Below, piece by piece: positions 40,510 to 50,600 of a stretch of 64,000 nt of DNA (positions are counted from its first letter, which is position 1; each line of letters starts with the position of its first letter). The notes below the pieces were generated by a model. That model was not told the DNA's origin. It ran no database searches and saw only the letters and a list, made by a program, of their open reading frames with translations. This DNA comes from Pelagophyceae sp. CCMP2097. Its lineage: Eukaryota; Sar; Pelagophyceae. The translations under genes and the position numbers were made by a program. The stretch is taken from the NCBI GenBank assembly GCA_026770575.1, contig MU657183.1, positions 410,478-474,477 of the forward strand, given 5' to 3'.

Positions 40510-42759
40510 TTGGGGGGCTTGGTCTGCGGGTCCGTGGACCCGTGTACGGCCCCAAGCGAGGACGCTGGCAAGGCTTGCCTTGCCACGGAGGTAGCGCTAC
40601 CTGTAAAGTCCATGTCCGCGCACCTGGCGCGGTCGTCTTATGCCTCATTCGACGGGGCTGCGCCAGCCATGGTGGCCGAGTTGCGCCTGAATCTTTTTAC
40701 TGAGTACCAGGCTCAGTACCAGCTCGTGGCCGAGGTTGCGAAGAAGACGTACGCCGAGAAAACCTTTGCCGCGCTCGTGCTGGGCCTGTTACTCAGTCCC
40801 GACGCGGCGACGGACCCCAAGGTCATCCTCCAGAGTATGGAGAGTCGGAGGCCGTTCGACTGCCAGTGGGAGCTGGCCGAGAACAAGAGGCTCAAGCGTC
40901 AGTTTGGAGCGCACTGGTACCACGCCGTAAAATTCTTTATTATCCTCGAGCTCAAGGCGTTCGAGGATCCCACCGCGCCCAGCTTGAAAATGGAATCGCT
41001 CCAAGAGTTTCATGACCATTGGATGTCCTTTATGACGGACAACGGTGCGAAGACGTCTTATGGGGTGATCGATTACTTGTACGCCGAGTGGGACACCGCC
41101 GAGGCTGGCTTTAAAGGCTTTGCCGCGGGCCGGCCGTCGTTCATCCTCCCGCAAATTCCCAAGTCGCGGCCGCGACCGCCGAAGCGGACAGGAGCCGAGG
41201 TTGCGGATTTGGAAAACACGACGCACCCCGCGACAAAGCGAAACCCGCAAGCGGCGGCGGGATCAGCAAAAAGCCTAGAGGTGCTGCCGTCCGACGATGC
41301 CACGTTCGAGCCGTCGCAAGCTCCGCTGAGTGGGGCGGAGAGAAAACGAATGGAGCGGGCGACCACCATGGCGAAACGCGGCGTGCACGTTGGGATACGC
41401 GTCTGCCTCGCGAGCGACTCGGTGCGGCGCGGCGTCGTCGAGTCACAGGGCGTTGGAGGCTGGTGGGTCGTGCGGTTCGCCGACAAGAGCCGCAACATCC
41501 ACATCATGGACCTCGAGGTGCTGTCGTCTGACGATGCCACGTTCGAGCCGTCGCAAGCTCCGCTGAACAAGGCGGAGAAGCGGGCGACCACCACGGCGGC
41601 ACGAGCCGTGCAAGTTGGCGTGCGGGTCTGTCTCGCGAGCGACTCGGCACGGCGCGGCGTCGTCGAGTCACATGTCTATAGAGGTTACTGGGCCGTGCAA
41701 TTCGCCGACACGAGCCGCAACATCCGCGTCTACGACCTCGAGGTGCTGCCGTCCGACGACAAGACGTTTGAGCCGTCGCAAGCCCCGCCAAACACCAAGG
41801 AGAGGGAAAAGGAGAAGCGGCCCAGTTCCGCGGACCGGGCGCTCAAAGCAGCGACTCCACCGGCTGCCGCATCGAGCCGCAACCGTCGCGCCGAGACTTC
41901 TGACGACGCGGGCGCCGCCGCCGCGACCGAGGCTTCTGCCGGCGGCGAAGAGCACTGGCACGGCGACGGTGCTTCGGGAGACGAGCCGCGAGCGAAGCGG
42001 CTACGAGACCTCGACGCGCTCGAGTCGGCGCCCCTGTTTAGCAGCCTCGATGGCGCTAACCGGGAGATCGCGCGGCTGTGGGCGCTCGGCAGCGGCGCGC
42101 TCGTCGAAACGATCGACGTCGACACGGACGGAGCCGTGGATGCCGCGGCCGAGGCCGCTGCGCGGCGCCGCGCGATGGCGGCGCCGGCAAGCGGCCTCGC
42201 CGCCCTCGCCTCGCTCCACGCGTCGCACGAGACCATCGTCGTCGCGATCAAGGAGGAACGAGACACGGTGACTGAGGAGAGGGACAAGGTCACGATGGAC
42301 CGGGACGACCACGAGGACGAGTGCTTGACGGCGTACAAGTTCATCGAGCAGCAGAAGGATGTGATCAGCGGCCTGAAGGAGAAAAACAGCGGCCTGCGCC
42401 GAGAGATCGACGGCCTGCGGCGGGAGGCGCAGCGCCGCGACGAGGCCGGAGCGCGCCGCGTCGCCGTGCTCGAGGCCGCCGCCATCGAGGCGCCGCCGCC
42501 GCCGACGAAACGACGCGCGCGCCCGAGGTTAACACGCGGCTCGGACAGTCCCCGCCCAGTACACTCAGGCTCTTCTTCGAGTGTCGCGGGACCCGGGCCG
42601 CCGCCGGCGCGGGCCTTTTTGGTGGACCGGTGCTCCGGCGAGGACACGGGACCGGGAACGACTTTTGCAATCGTCCGCTCGGGGGGTCGCAAGGCCCCGT
42701 CGTGCAGCTGTGGGAGAGGAAATCTGCATCCTTGCGCTGCCGTTTCACTTTCGTCTTGA
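40510..42759 (+). CDS. Hypothetical 749-residue protein: novel N-domain, duplicated SH3-like modules, coiled coil
   Basis: One long open frame. Start candidates are 40510, 40612 (MSAHLARSSYASFDG) and MVAELRLNLFTEYQAQYQL slightly downstream. Residues about 55-215 form an alpha-rich domain (FTEYQAQYQLVAEVAKKTYA, RPFDCQWELAENKRLKRQFG, AHWYHAVKFFIILELKAFED) that I do not recognise. At about 257-412 lie two tandem roughly 75-residue modules, each with LEVL(P/S)SDDATFEPSQAPL, then (G/Q)VRVCLASDS-x-RRGVVES, then a GW/GYW(V/A)V-x-FAD core; this looks like a small Tudor/SH3-type beta barrel. A third, partial LEVLPSDDKTFEPSQAP follows. A Glu/Lys/Arg coiled coil (ETIVVAIKEERDTVTEERDK ... KFIEQQKDVISGLKEKNSGL) and a low-complexity end complete it. 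A chromatin- or RNA-associated scaffold is a guess. Confidence 0.65.
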   Translation: MGGLVCGSVDPCTAPSEDAGKACLATEVALPVKSMSAHLARSSYASFDGAAPAMVAELRLNLFTEYQAQYQLVAEVAKKTYAEKTFAALVLGLLLSPDAATDPKVILQSMESRRPFDCQWELAENKRLKRQFGAHWYHAVKFFIILELKAFEDPTAPSLKMESLQEFHDHWMSFMTDNGAKTSYGVIDYLYAEWDTAEAGFKGFAAGRPSFILPQIPKSRPRPPKRTGAEVADLENTTHPATKRNPQAAAGSAKSLEVLPSDDATFEPSQAPLSGAERKRMERATTMAKRGVHVGIRVCLASDSVRRGVVESQGVGGWWVVRFADKSRNIHIMDLEVLSSDDATFEPSQAPLNKAEKRATTTAARAVQVGVRVCLASDSARRGVVESHVYRGYWAVQFADTSRNIRVYDLEVLPSDDKTFEPSQAPPNTKEREKEKRPSSADRALKAATPPAAASSRNRRAETSDDAGAAAATEASAGGEEHWHGDGASGDEPRAKRLRDLDALESAPLFSSLDGANREIARLWALGSGALVETIDVDTDGAVDAAAEAAARRRAMAAPASGLAALASLHASHETIVVAIKEERDTVTEERDKVTMDRDDHEDECLTAYKFIEQQKDVISGLKEKNSGLRREIDGLRREAQRRDEAGARRVAVLEAAAIEAPPPPTKRRARPRLTRGSDSPRPVHSGSSSSVAGPGPPPARAFLVDRCSGEDTGPGTTFAIVRSGGRKAPSCSCGRGNLHPCAAVSLSS

Positions 42760-43214
42760 GATTCGTTGGCGCGCCACACAGCATTGGGGCTCTCGGAGCG
42801 GATCCTCGAGTCTCCTATAGGTACCTCGCTCCTCCACTGTTCTTAGTCGTCGGAATCCGGGTTTCGGCGCACGAAGCTTAGATTCTAGGGCCAGCGCACC
42901 GCTCCGAGGGGGTTTGCCACCGAAGAACGCGTCTCCGACGTCGGGTTCTATGGATAGCAAAATAGTAGTCAAGAAGGGTCCACGTGAATGATTGTATGAA
43001 CGCGTCTCCTCAGTCTCCTCAGCCACGGTTTCCAAGCCCCTGCGACGCGACGGCGATTCGAAACGACGCGGGTCTTATCACAGAGAGGTCGTGGGACCAC
43101 CACGTCGCCCGTCGCGGAGCCAAAACGCGTCCTAGAGCTCGGTTTCCGTTCAAAAAGTCTCGTTGCTCTTGAGATAGGGGGGGGGCGTGAGGGTTTGATT
43201 TAATAAGGAGTAAA
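42760..43214. other. Intergenic, no gene recognised
   Basis: Short frames only, with a G run (GGGGGGGG) near 43178. Nothing else seen. Confidence 0.4.
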
Positions 43215-43845
43215 AGATGTTTTTTCCGGGTCGGGTCAGGTATTTAATTTGTGCCAACCCCTCGGGTCGCGAGTCGGTCGAACGCACAGTCTCGTTTTCC
43301 AGGCCGAGTCACGGGCCGGCAGGCCGGCTGAGTCGCGGGTCGGTCGGGTCGACACAGGCAGAATCCGGTTCGGGTCGGGTTCGGGTCGGGTTCTGGTCGT
43401 ACTCGTACTTTAAAGCCCCTTTCCGGAGAGCCAGCGTGCCCGTGACGTCGACGCCGCTCGCGACCGCGCGGCCCGAAGCCCAATAGATGATACACACGAA
43501 TAGAGAAAACTCGAGCGGAGAAACTCGGTGTGGCGCCGTGTGTTTCGAGTTTTCGTGTACGAGACGGTCTCCAGGTCGGATGCGGCGCCGGCGGCTGCCA
43601 GAGGGAAGGATGGATGCACCATCGTGCGCCGGGTCGCTGCGCTGCGCTGCGCTGCGGCAGAGTGCCGTGCGTAGACGTTCCAACAGATCTTTGGACGGTG
43701 CTTCCGTGGCCCGTGCGGACTCGGACGCGGCGGGCAACGACGCCTGCTGCGTGTACCTCGAGCTGTCATGCACTGCATGCTCGTCTGTGGTGAGCCGGAA
43801 GGGCCACAAAAGTCGGATGCGCGATCCGTGCTTCCGAGTGACTCG
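43215..43845 (+). repeat. Segmental duplication, copy 2 (partner at 2090-2690)
   Basis: Same order as copy 1: divergent CGGGTCGGG repeat, TTTAAAGCCCCTTTCCGGAG, ACACGAATAGAGAAAACTCG, CTGCCAGAGGGAAGGATGGA, CACAAAAGTCGGATGCGCGA. It ends where an AsnRS fragment begins. A CTGCGCTGCGCTGCGCTGCG micro-expansion distinguishes this copy. Confidence 0.75.
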
Positions 43846-43847
43846 TC

Positions 43848-43922
43848 ATGCTCGTCACCGGCGTCGAAAACCTCCGCGGTGTCATCTGCTTCCCGCGCTA
43901 TCCCGGCCACTGCGCGTTTTGA
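43848..43922 (+). pseudogene. AsnRS C-terminal fragment
   Basis: Encodes [24 protein letters not shown]-stop, nearly identical to the last 24 residues of the AsnRS gene ([24 protein letters not shown]). Only the 3' end is present, abutting duplication copy 2, so it is a broken partial copy. Confidence 0.88.
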
Positions 43923-44394
43923 GGCCATTGAATAAAAGAATTCGCCATTCGCCATTCGCTTTAGTACCTCCAGAGGCTGAGGCCACGCTTCTCTGACGAC
44001 GGGCCACGCTGCCGGGGGAGCACTCACGCCGACCGACAGCCTGGCAGGAGTGTCCGTCGGTGGGCCGCATTCGATCGGCGGCGCTGCCGCGAGCAGGGCT
44101 TCAGAGCACTAAAAAGGGATCTTGCAACTGGACCTATATCATCGCAACCTCTACGACGGCGGAGGCACCCTCGCCTCGCCCTCGCGGCCCGGCCGACGGA
44201 TGGTTTGACTGGTCTCCGCCCGATTCCGTCGTAACGTCCGCTTCAAAGGCGGCGGTCGTGCCTATTGCGCCCTTTGCGCGTCGGCTTCGGCGGTGCGTTT
44301 GGGGGACGGCCAGGTCGCGCCGAAACGACTAGGCCGGTCACCTGCCCCGCGCAAAAAATCGAAGAGGGTCGCGCCCGACTCGGACCCCCACGAT
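43923..44394. other. Unassigned, with diverged repeat
   Basis: About 43965-44235 is the partner of the repeat at 39800-40110. No gene recognised. Confidence 0.45.
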
Positions 44395-45309
44395 ATGGGC
44401 GACGCGCCCGCCGCCGCCGCGCGCAAGCCCTGCTGCGACGCGCCGGCCGACAAGCAGTGCACGCTCTGCAAGTCGCGGCACTACTGCTCCAGGGCACAAG
44501 GCGCAGTGCAAGCAGCTCACCGCCGCGCTCCAGGACCGCATGCTCGACGAGCTGAATCCGGAGAAGCTGCAGATCAAGGATGAGCCGGCCATTTTGAAGG
44601 ACGCCGCGCCGGTGGACGGTTCCACCACGGCAGTGGCACCACCCACCTCAGCGGTGGCGCCACCCGCCGTCGACGCCGTGTCGGTCCTATCGCTGCTGCA
44701 GAGCGACGTGGCCACGTGCATCCTGCGGCTGGCGGCGCGGTTGGACGCGCTCCTCGTCACGAAGCGCGTCGCTCGAACCGCGCGCGCCGTGGCGCCGCCC
44801 GTGCGCAGGCTCATTTGGCAGGACCGCATTGTGAAGGGCACGGCAATCCTCAAGGGACACACCGGTCGCGCATTATCTGCGCGTTCTCGCCCGACGGCAA
44901 GCGCATCGTGACGGCAAGCAACGACGAGATGGCGCAGATCTGGGACACCGAGACGGGCGCGTTGCTGACGACGCTCTAGGGGCACACCGACGTCGTCACG
45001 GGCTGCGCGTTCAAGTTCTCGCCCGACGGCAAGCGCATCATCACGGCGAGCATGGAAAAGACGGCGCAGGTCTGGGACGCCGAGACGGGCGCGGTGCTGA
45101 CAACTCTTCGAGGGCACACCGGCTTCGTCTACAGCGGCGCGTTCTCGCCCGGCGCGAAGCGCGTCGTGACGGCGAGCGAGGATTGCACGGCGCGGCTCTC
45201 GGATGCCGAGACGGGTGCGCTGCTGGTGACCCTCAAGGGGCACCCCGGCGGCGTCAGGAGCTGCGCATTCTCGCCCGACGGCAAGCGCATTGTGACGGCG
45301 CGAGCCTAG
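44395..45309 (+). pseudogene. MYND zinc finger plus WD40-repeat protein, broken
   Basis: MGDAPAAAARKPCCDAPADK QCTLCKSRHYCS starts a MYND finger. A deletion with frame change then skips to GHKAQCKQLTAALQDRMLDE LNPEKLQIKDEPAILKDAAP, which parallels the linker of the MYND-Sel1 locus. A linker with VLSLLQSDVATCILRLAARL precedes WD40 blades: after another frame change near 44870 the frame reads CAFSPDGKRIVTASNDEMAQ IWDTETGALLTTL, a TAG stop, then GHTDVVTGCAFKFSPDGKRI ITASMEKTAQVWDAETGAVL and one more blade, ending at a stop after RIVTARA. Two frame changes and an internal stop indicate a pseudogene. Only about four blades remain, short of a seven-blade propeller. Confidence 0.75.
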
Positions 45310-45474
45310 ACGGGACGGAGCGGGCCTTTTCGCTCGGGTGCCTGACTTTATCACCGCCTACTAGGCTACACGGGCATATCCTATATTGGGCCAGCCCCAC
45401 CCAGGGTGGATCTTAAGCAAGCAAGCCCATTTAAGTATTTAATTTGTGCGAATCCCTCGGGTCGCCGCCAGATG

Positions 45475-45780
45475 GAGGTCGTGGGCCCTGCCGTATCTGA
45501 GGACGCCCCGTTGAGCGCGAAGCCCCATGCAGCGCCCTGTTAATAAGCCCTGCCAGCCAACGAAGAGGACGCGCCAAGCGTCGAAGGGCATCCCCGTGCA
45601 TCAATGGTGCGCCGAGTCCATCAACGGACCGGGCGCGGACGCCATGGTCCGGACGTCGAGGACCTCCATCGTATTCAAATATCTTGAAACTGAACAGCCC
45701 CTGGTCCAGGAGACGTCGCGACTGGCGAAGAGGCATTAAATGTGCGTCGCGGAGAGGCTCGAGGCCACGGCCCGTCCAAG
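45475..45780 (-). pseudogene. Kelch-repeat fragment, inverted copy
   Basis: Minus strand LNTTEVLDVRTMASAPGPLM DSAHH-stop-CTGMPFDAWRVLFVGWQG, the counterpart of 5620-5850. The order relative to the Kelch gene is conserved. Confidence 0.75.
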
Positions 45781-45782
45781 GG

Positions 45783-47330
45783 TCACCGCCGGCACCACGC
45801 CGCGCCACGGTTCTGCTCGACGGCGAGCATCTCCGTGCTCGACAAGTAGATGTTTTCCTCGTCCTCGTCCTCGTTGTCCTCGTCTTCTCCACCGATGACG
45901 ACAACCCGTGGCTGTTCATTCGTCACGTCGAATCGAACGGCTGCACAGCCGAAGCGCGCAGTCCGCATCGCCGGCCCGGGCGCGAACTCCATCGTCGCCA
46001 CGTCGAGGAGCTCGGTCGTGGCCACCGCCTTCTCGGATGCGTCCATCCCGCCGATGACGAGGACGTGGCGAGCATCGACAGGCACGGCCGCGCAGAAAGA
46101 GCGTTCCGAGCTCATTGATGGACCGGGCGCGAACACCATGGTCCGGATGTCGAGGACCTCCGTCGTAGCCAAAGGTTGTTCTGAATCTGAATTGTTTCCA
46201 CCGGTCACCAGGATGCGGTGCTCGTCGAGCGCAACGGCCGCGCATGCGCTGCGCGAAAAGACCATGGCGGGCCCCGGCGCGAAGAGCATCTTGTCCAGGC
46301 TGAGGATTTCCGTACTTGACAAGCGAGACTCGCCATCGAAGCCGCCGACGACGAGGATCCTGCGACCGTCGAGTGAGATAGCAGCAGAATAGGTTCGTGC
46401 CGATTGCATGTTCGGCCCCGGCGTGACCGTGAGCGTCGAGAGGTGGAAGATCTCCGTCGTGTTCAAATGACCACCAGCGAAGCCGCCCACCACAAGCACT
46501 CGATCCGCGTCGACCTGAACGGCCGCACATCCATATCGACGCGTGAGCAAATTCGGCCCAGCCGTAAAGGCCATCGTCTGCGCGTCGAGTAAAGTCGTCG
46601 TGTTTAAAGCACCTTCCCAAGCTGAACCGCCAAACACGACGACGCGCCCGCCAGCAAACACGGCAGCACTATCACAGCGTTGTGAGCTCATCTCCGGCCC
46701 CGGCCGGAACGCCGCGTCGTCGGTCCACGGCCGCGCCCCGAACACGGCGACCTCGAGGCCAAAGTAGTCCAGCTCCTTCATAATGGATTCTTGCGCAGCC
46801 TCGGCGGAGGCGCGGATCGACCTCTGCATGCGCGCGCCATCGAGGTCGCGGAGGAAGTCGAGGAGGAGTCGGAACCGCTCGCCGTCGCGGTCGATGAAGA
46901 TGCTGCCGTCGTCGGGGTCCGGCTGCAGCATCGCGTCGCAGCGCCCAAACATGCGGCCGAGCATCGAGTCCTCGACCTTTGTGAGGACGCCCCGCGAAGT
47001 CTCGAAGCGCGCGCCGCCGACGTTGAGCTTGATCTTCTCGCCGGGCGGCGGCGCCGCTTCTTTAATGCGCTCCTGCAGCTCTTCGTCGCGCGCGAGCTTC
47101 TCCTCCGTTTCTGCGATGAAGGCCGCGCGGTCGCCCTCGAGCGCTAGGCGGTCGGTCGCGAGCTGGGCCTAGGAGGTGTGCTCAAAAGGCAGCCCGCTTC
47201 AATGTCGCATGCTGCGTACCATACCGGCATCAAAGGCCCGATCGAGGGCGTCGACCGCGGCGGCGTGCGCCGTGGCTGCGAAGCGTGCGGCCTCGAGCGC
47301 GCCGGCCACATCGTTCGAGGCGAGCGCCAT
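45783..47330 (-). CDS. BTB(T1)/Kelch-repeat protein, intact copy
   Basis: Exon 1 47330-47220 (MALASNDVAGALEAARFAAT ... RAFDAGM), a 51 bp GT-AG intron 47219-47169, and exon 2 47168-45783, phase 0, giving 498 residues. Order: an N-terminal helical stretch, a BTB/T1 fold (EKIKLNVGGARFETSRGVLT KVEDSMLGRMFGR ... IFIDRDGERFRLLLDFLRDL), and six or seven Kelch-like blades of about 48 residues (FAGGRVVVFGG, ADRVLVVGG, DGRRILVVGG, DEHRILVTGG, DARHVLVIGG). An acidic insert EDEDNEDEDEE follows before a final partial blade (YLSSTEMLAVEQ). A similar BTB-Kelch arrangement in animals recruits Cullin-3 substrates; here this is inference only. It is the intact member of an inverted duplicate pair with 4052-5536. 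Confidence 0.88.
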
Positions 47331-47673
47331 CGTGACGTTACAGCTTTTGAAAAGTGTTCTTTAAAACGGTTTAGTGATTGTTCCGACGGTCCGGGGCCGA
47401 AACTCGGTCGAAAGCGCGGCGGAGGCACTCTACCTCGGTGCCCCGCGCGGTGCGGGTCCCGCGTGGACGCCGCTCCGACGCCGCGTCCTTCAGAGTTGTT
47501 TTGAAGGACCTCTTCGAAGGAAGGACCCTCGGAATCCTTCTGATATCAGCTGCAGGAATCCCTGCTAAGGAATCCCTCCGAAGGACTCCCCCCGAAGGAG
47601 CAGCCCTGCGAAAAGGACGAGCCGAGTCGCGGCGACCTCTTCTCGGACGAAACGGCCCTCGGACGGCACGTCG
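47331..47673. promoter_or_regulatory. Divergent region between the Kelch gene and gene D
   Basis: 343 bp between opposing start codons; presumably holds both promoters. Repeated GAATCC / AAGGA-x-TCCC motifs occur near 47515-47600. No specific element recognised. Confidence 0.4.
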
Positions 47674-50600
47674 ATGCGGCGGCTCTTTGAAAGCCGCTTT
47701 TCCCACCGGCAACTCTGGGCGTGCGCGGCCTCGGCGCGCGGCGGCGGCGGCGGCGCGGGTGGTGGTGCGATGGGCGTGGTGAGCGGCGCGAGCGCTGCGC
47801 GGCGCTCGTCCTCGCGGGCGGATTTGTACCAGGTCGGACCGCTCCTCCCGCCCGTGCCCGAGGCAGTGCCGGAAGCGCCGGCGGAGTTGGTGCCATTGCA
47901 GAGCGGCGTGTTCGAGCAGGAGCTGTTGGTTCAAAAGTTACCGCTTTCTTTGACGGAGTACGAACTCCGCGAGACTTTCGAAAAGTGGTGAGAACCATAG
48001 CCCGCCCTCCAAAGTCGCAACACCATCCAATTCGGCGCACCGCCGCGGAAAAGAAAGCAGTTCGAGCGGCGTGTGCTCCGGGGAGGGCGTGCTCCGGGGG
48101 GGGGGGGGGCGCCAATCTTTCGGAAAGGCGCATGTCGCTGCCGTCGGGCGCTTGGCCGTCCTGCACATCTATGCACTGGTGTTCCATAGGGCCGAGGTGA
48201 CAAAGGTCAAGTTCCCGATGTCACGCGAGTTGTATAAAAAGGTGCGTCGGCGACTCGTACGCGACGTTTCGGCATTCTTAGAGCTCATATGTGTAGGCAA
48301 AGTTCAGAGGCTTCGCTTTCGTCACTTTAAAATCCGACGACTTAGACACGTTCAAGTACATCCGCGACGAGTTCCACGGGTCCGTCTGGCCGGGCGAGGA
48401 GCGAAGGATCGCGGCGAGTCTTCTGTTTAGGGATTCGACGAGTCTCCCGAGATACGTTTGCAGGTACGTTTTGCGGGTTCCGAGCACGCCCCGAACCAGC
48501 CGACAGCGGAGCGCGCCGCCGCGGTCGCGCTGAACAAGCTCCTGGGTGCGCGTCCGCGCGGCTTCAGACAATGGCACTTCGAGGCGGAGAGGCACCTTTG
48601 TGGGACAAAGAGAGCCTCGCCATACACACACACCGGAGAGAGCCTCGCCGAGTTCTCTTTGTATCACAAGAAGACCCCTCCTCGGATATGAGAGGCCACC
48701 TTGGGCGCCCGATCGCCCTTGGTCAAAGCCCTTTTGAGCGCCGCTCCTCGACGGTCCGAGCTCAGGAGCAGGGACGGTGTATTCGGATCGGGTCGGGTTT
48801 TCAATTTGTGCCGCACCCAAAGGGTCGCGGGTTTGTCGAGCGACTGAACCCGTCTTCGAAGGGTCGGGTTCGGGTTCGGGCCGGGGCCAAACCCGCAGGT
48901 AGACGGGTCAGCCAAGACGCGCTAACCCGGTAAACCCGACCCGCGGGTTGAAGGGCAACACCGAACGCGTCCCTGCCCCCGCCTCGGACGGTCACTCGGA
49001 CGGTCTCTCGAATTGTCGCTTGGGCGGTCCCTTGGACAGTTCCTTTGGAAAGTTCCTTTGACGGTCCCTCGACGGGCCCTCTGTGACGGTCGCTTTGACG
49101 GCGGCCCCTCGACGGTCCCTTGGACGGTCACTCGGCTGCCGGCCCATCGACTGCGCCCCCTCTGCGACGTCCCCTAGACAGTCGCTCGGACGGTCGCTCG
49201 GCCGGTCGCTCGGGCGAGCCCTTTAAAGAGGCCTTACAAGCAACCGAACGTACAAAGGACTTGTAAGTGGCCGCAAAAGAGGCCTTACAGGGGCCCGCCC
49301 GGAGAGCTTTTCAAGGGCCCTTGAAGTGGCCTTGCAAGTGACCGCGCAGAGGCCTTGCAAGTGGCTGCCAAAGAGGCCATGCAGAAGTCCGTCCGGAGAG
49401 CTACTTTGGAAGTCACTTGCCCGGCCTCTGCGCGGTCGCTCGCCTGGCCTCTTTCTAGGGCCCTTGAACGCCCCTCGAGAGGGCCCCTTGAGAAAGCCCC
49501 TCGAGAAGGCCATTCGAGAGGGCTCCTCGAAACGGTCCCTTTATACGTTCCCTCGAGACGGCGCCTCGAGAAGGCCCCTCTTGTTGGCCCCTCGACACGG
49601 TCCCTCGAAATGGCGCCTTTAGACGGTCCGTTGAGAAGACCTTTCTCGCCGGCCTCTCGAAAGGCCCCTCGAAAGGAGTCAAAGGACCCCTCTGTCAGAC
49701 GGCCCCTCTCGCCGGCCTTTCGAGAGGGCCCCTCGAAACGACCCCTTTAGATGGTCCTTCGAGACGGCCACTCGACACAGCCCCTCGAAAAAGGCCCCTC
49801 AAAAAGGCGCCTCAAGACGGCCGCTCGAGACGGCGCATGAGACGGTGCCTCGAAAAGGCCCTTGAGAAGGCCCATCGAAATGGTGCCTTTGGACAGCCCT
49901 TCGAGAAGGCCCCTCATACCGGCCCCTTGAGACGAAGCCACGAAACGGCGCCTTAGGAGGGCCCCTCGAGTCATCCCCTCAAGAAGGCTACTCTCGCCGG
50001 CCCCTCGAAACGGTCCCTTCAAACGGCCCTTCGAGACGACCACTCGAGACGACCACTCGAGACGACCACTCGAGACTGCCCCCGAGAGTGCCCCTCGAAG
50101 CGGTCTCTTTAAGCGGCCCTTCGGGACGACCACTTGAGACGGCTCTTCGAAACGTCGCGTGGACCGTGGCTCCCGAGGCCCGATCCGATCCGCGGGCGCC
50201 TTTCGGAAGGCCGTCGCTCGAAAGACGTGTGGTTCTGGAGCTGTGCGATCCAATTGAAAGGGGCCCTACAGGCAACCCCGTCCGGAGGGCTCTTCAAGGG
50301 CCCTTCAAAGAGGCCTTGCAAGCGACCGCGCAGAGGCCGTGCAATGGCGTCTTCGGGTCTGGTTTTCATCTGTGCCAAACCCAAAGGGTCGCGGGTTTGT
50401 CGAGCGACCAAACCCGTCTTCGAGAGGTCGGGTTCGGGTTCGAGCTACGGCCAGACCCGCGGGTATACGGGTCGGCCAAAACGCTATAACCCGGCAAGTC
50501 CGACCCGCGGGTTTCGGGCAAACCCGAACCCGTCCCTGCTCCTGTGCGAGGTCTACGGACTCTTCGACCGGAGCGCCGGGGCGGCGTCGGCGGAGCACAT

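Noticed and set aside
41730..42779. 349-codon minus-strand Ser/Arg-rich frame
   Set aside because: Antisense of the 749-residue protein, low complexity throughout.
44338..45354. 338-codon minus-strand open frame with internal repeats
   Set aside because: Antisense shadow of the WD40 repeats; the plus strand has recognisable blades (SPDGKRI-TAS, WDAETGA) while this frame has only Arg/Ala-rich repeats.
48097..48110. Poly-G run as a possible regulatory or recoding site
   Set aside because: It lies in the first intron of gene D; a homopolymer alone is not evidence of function and may be a sequencing artefact.
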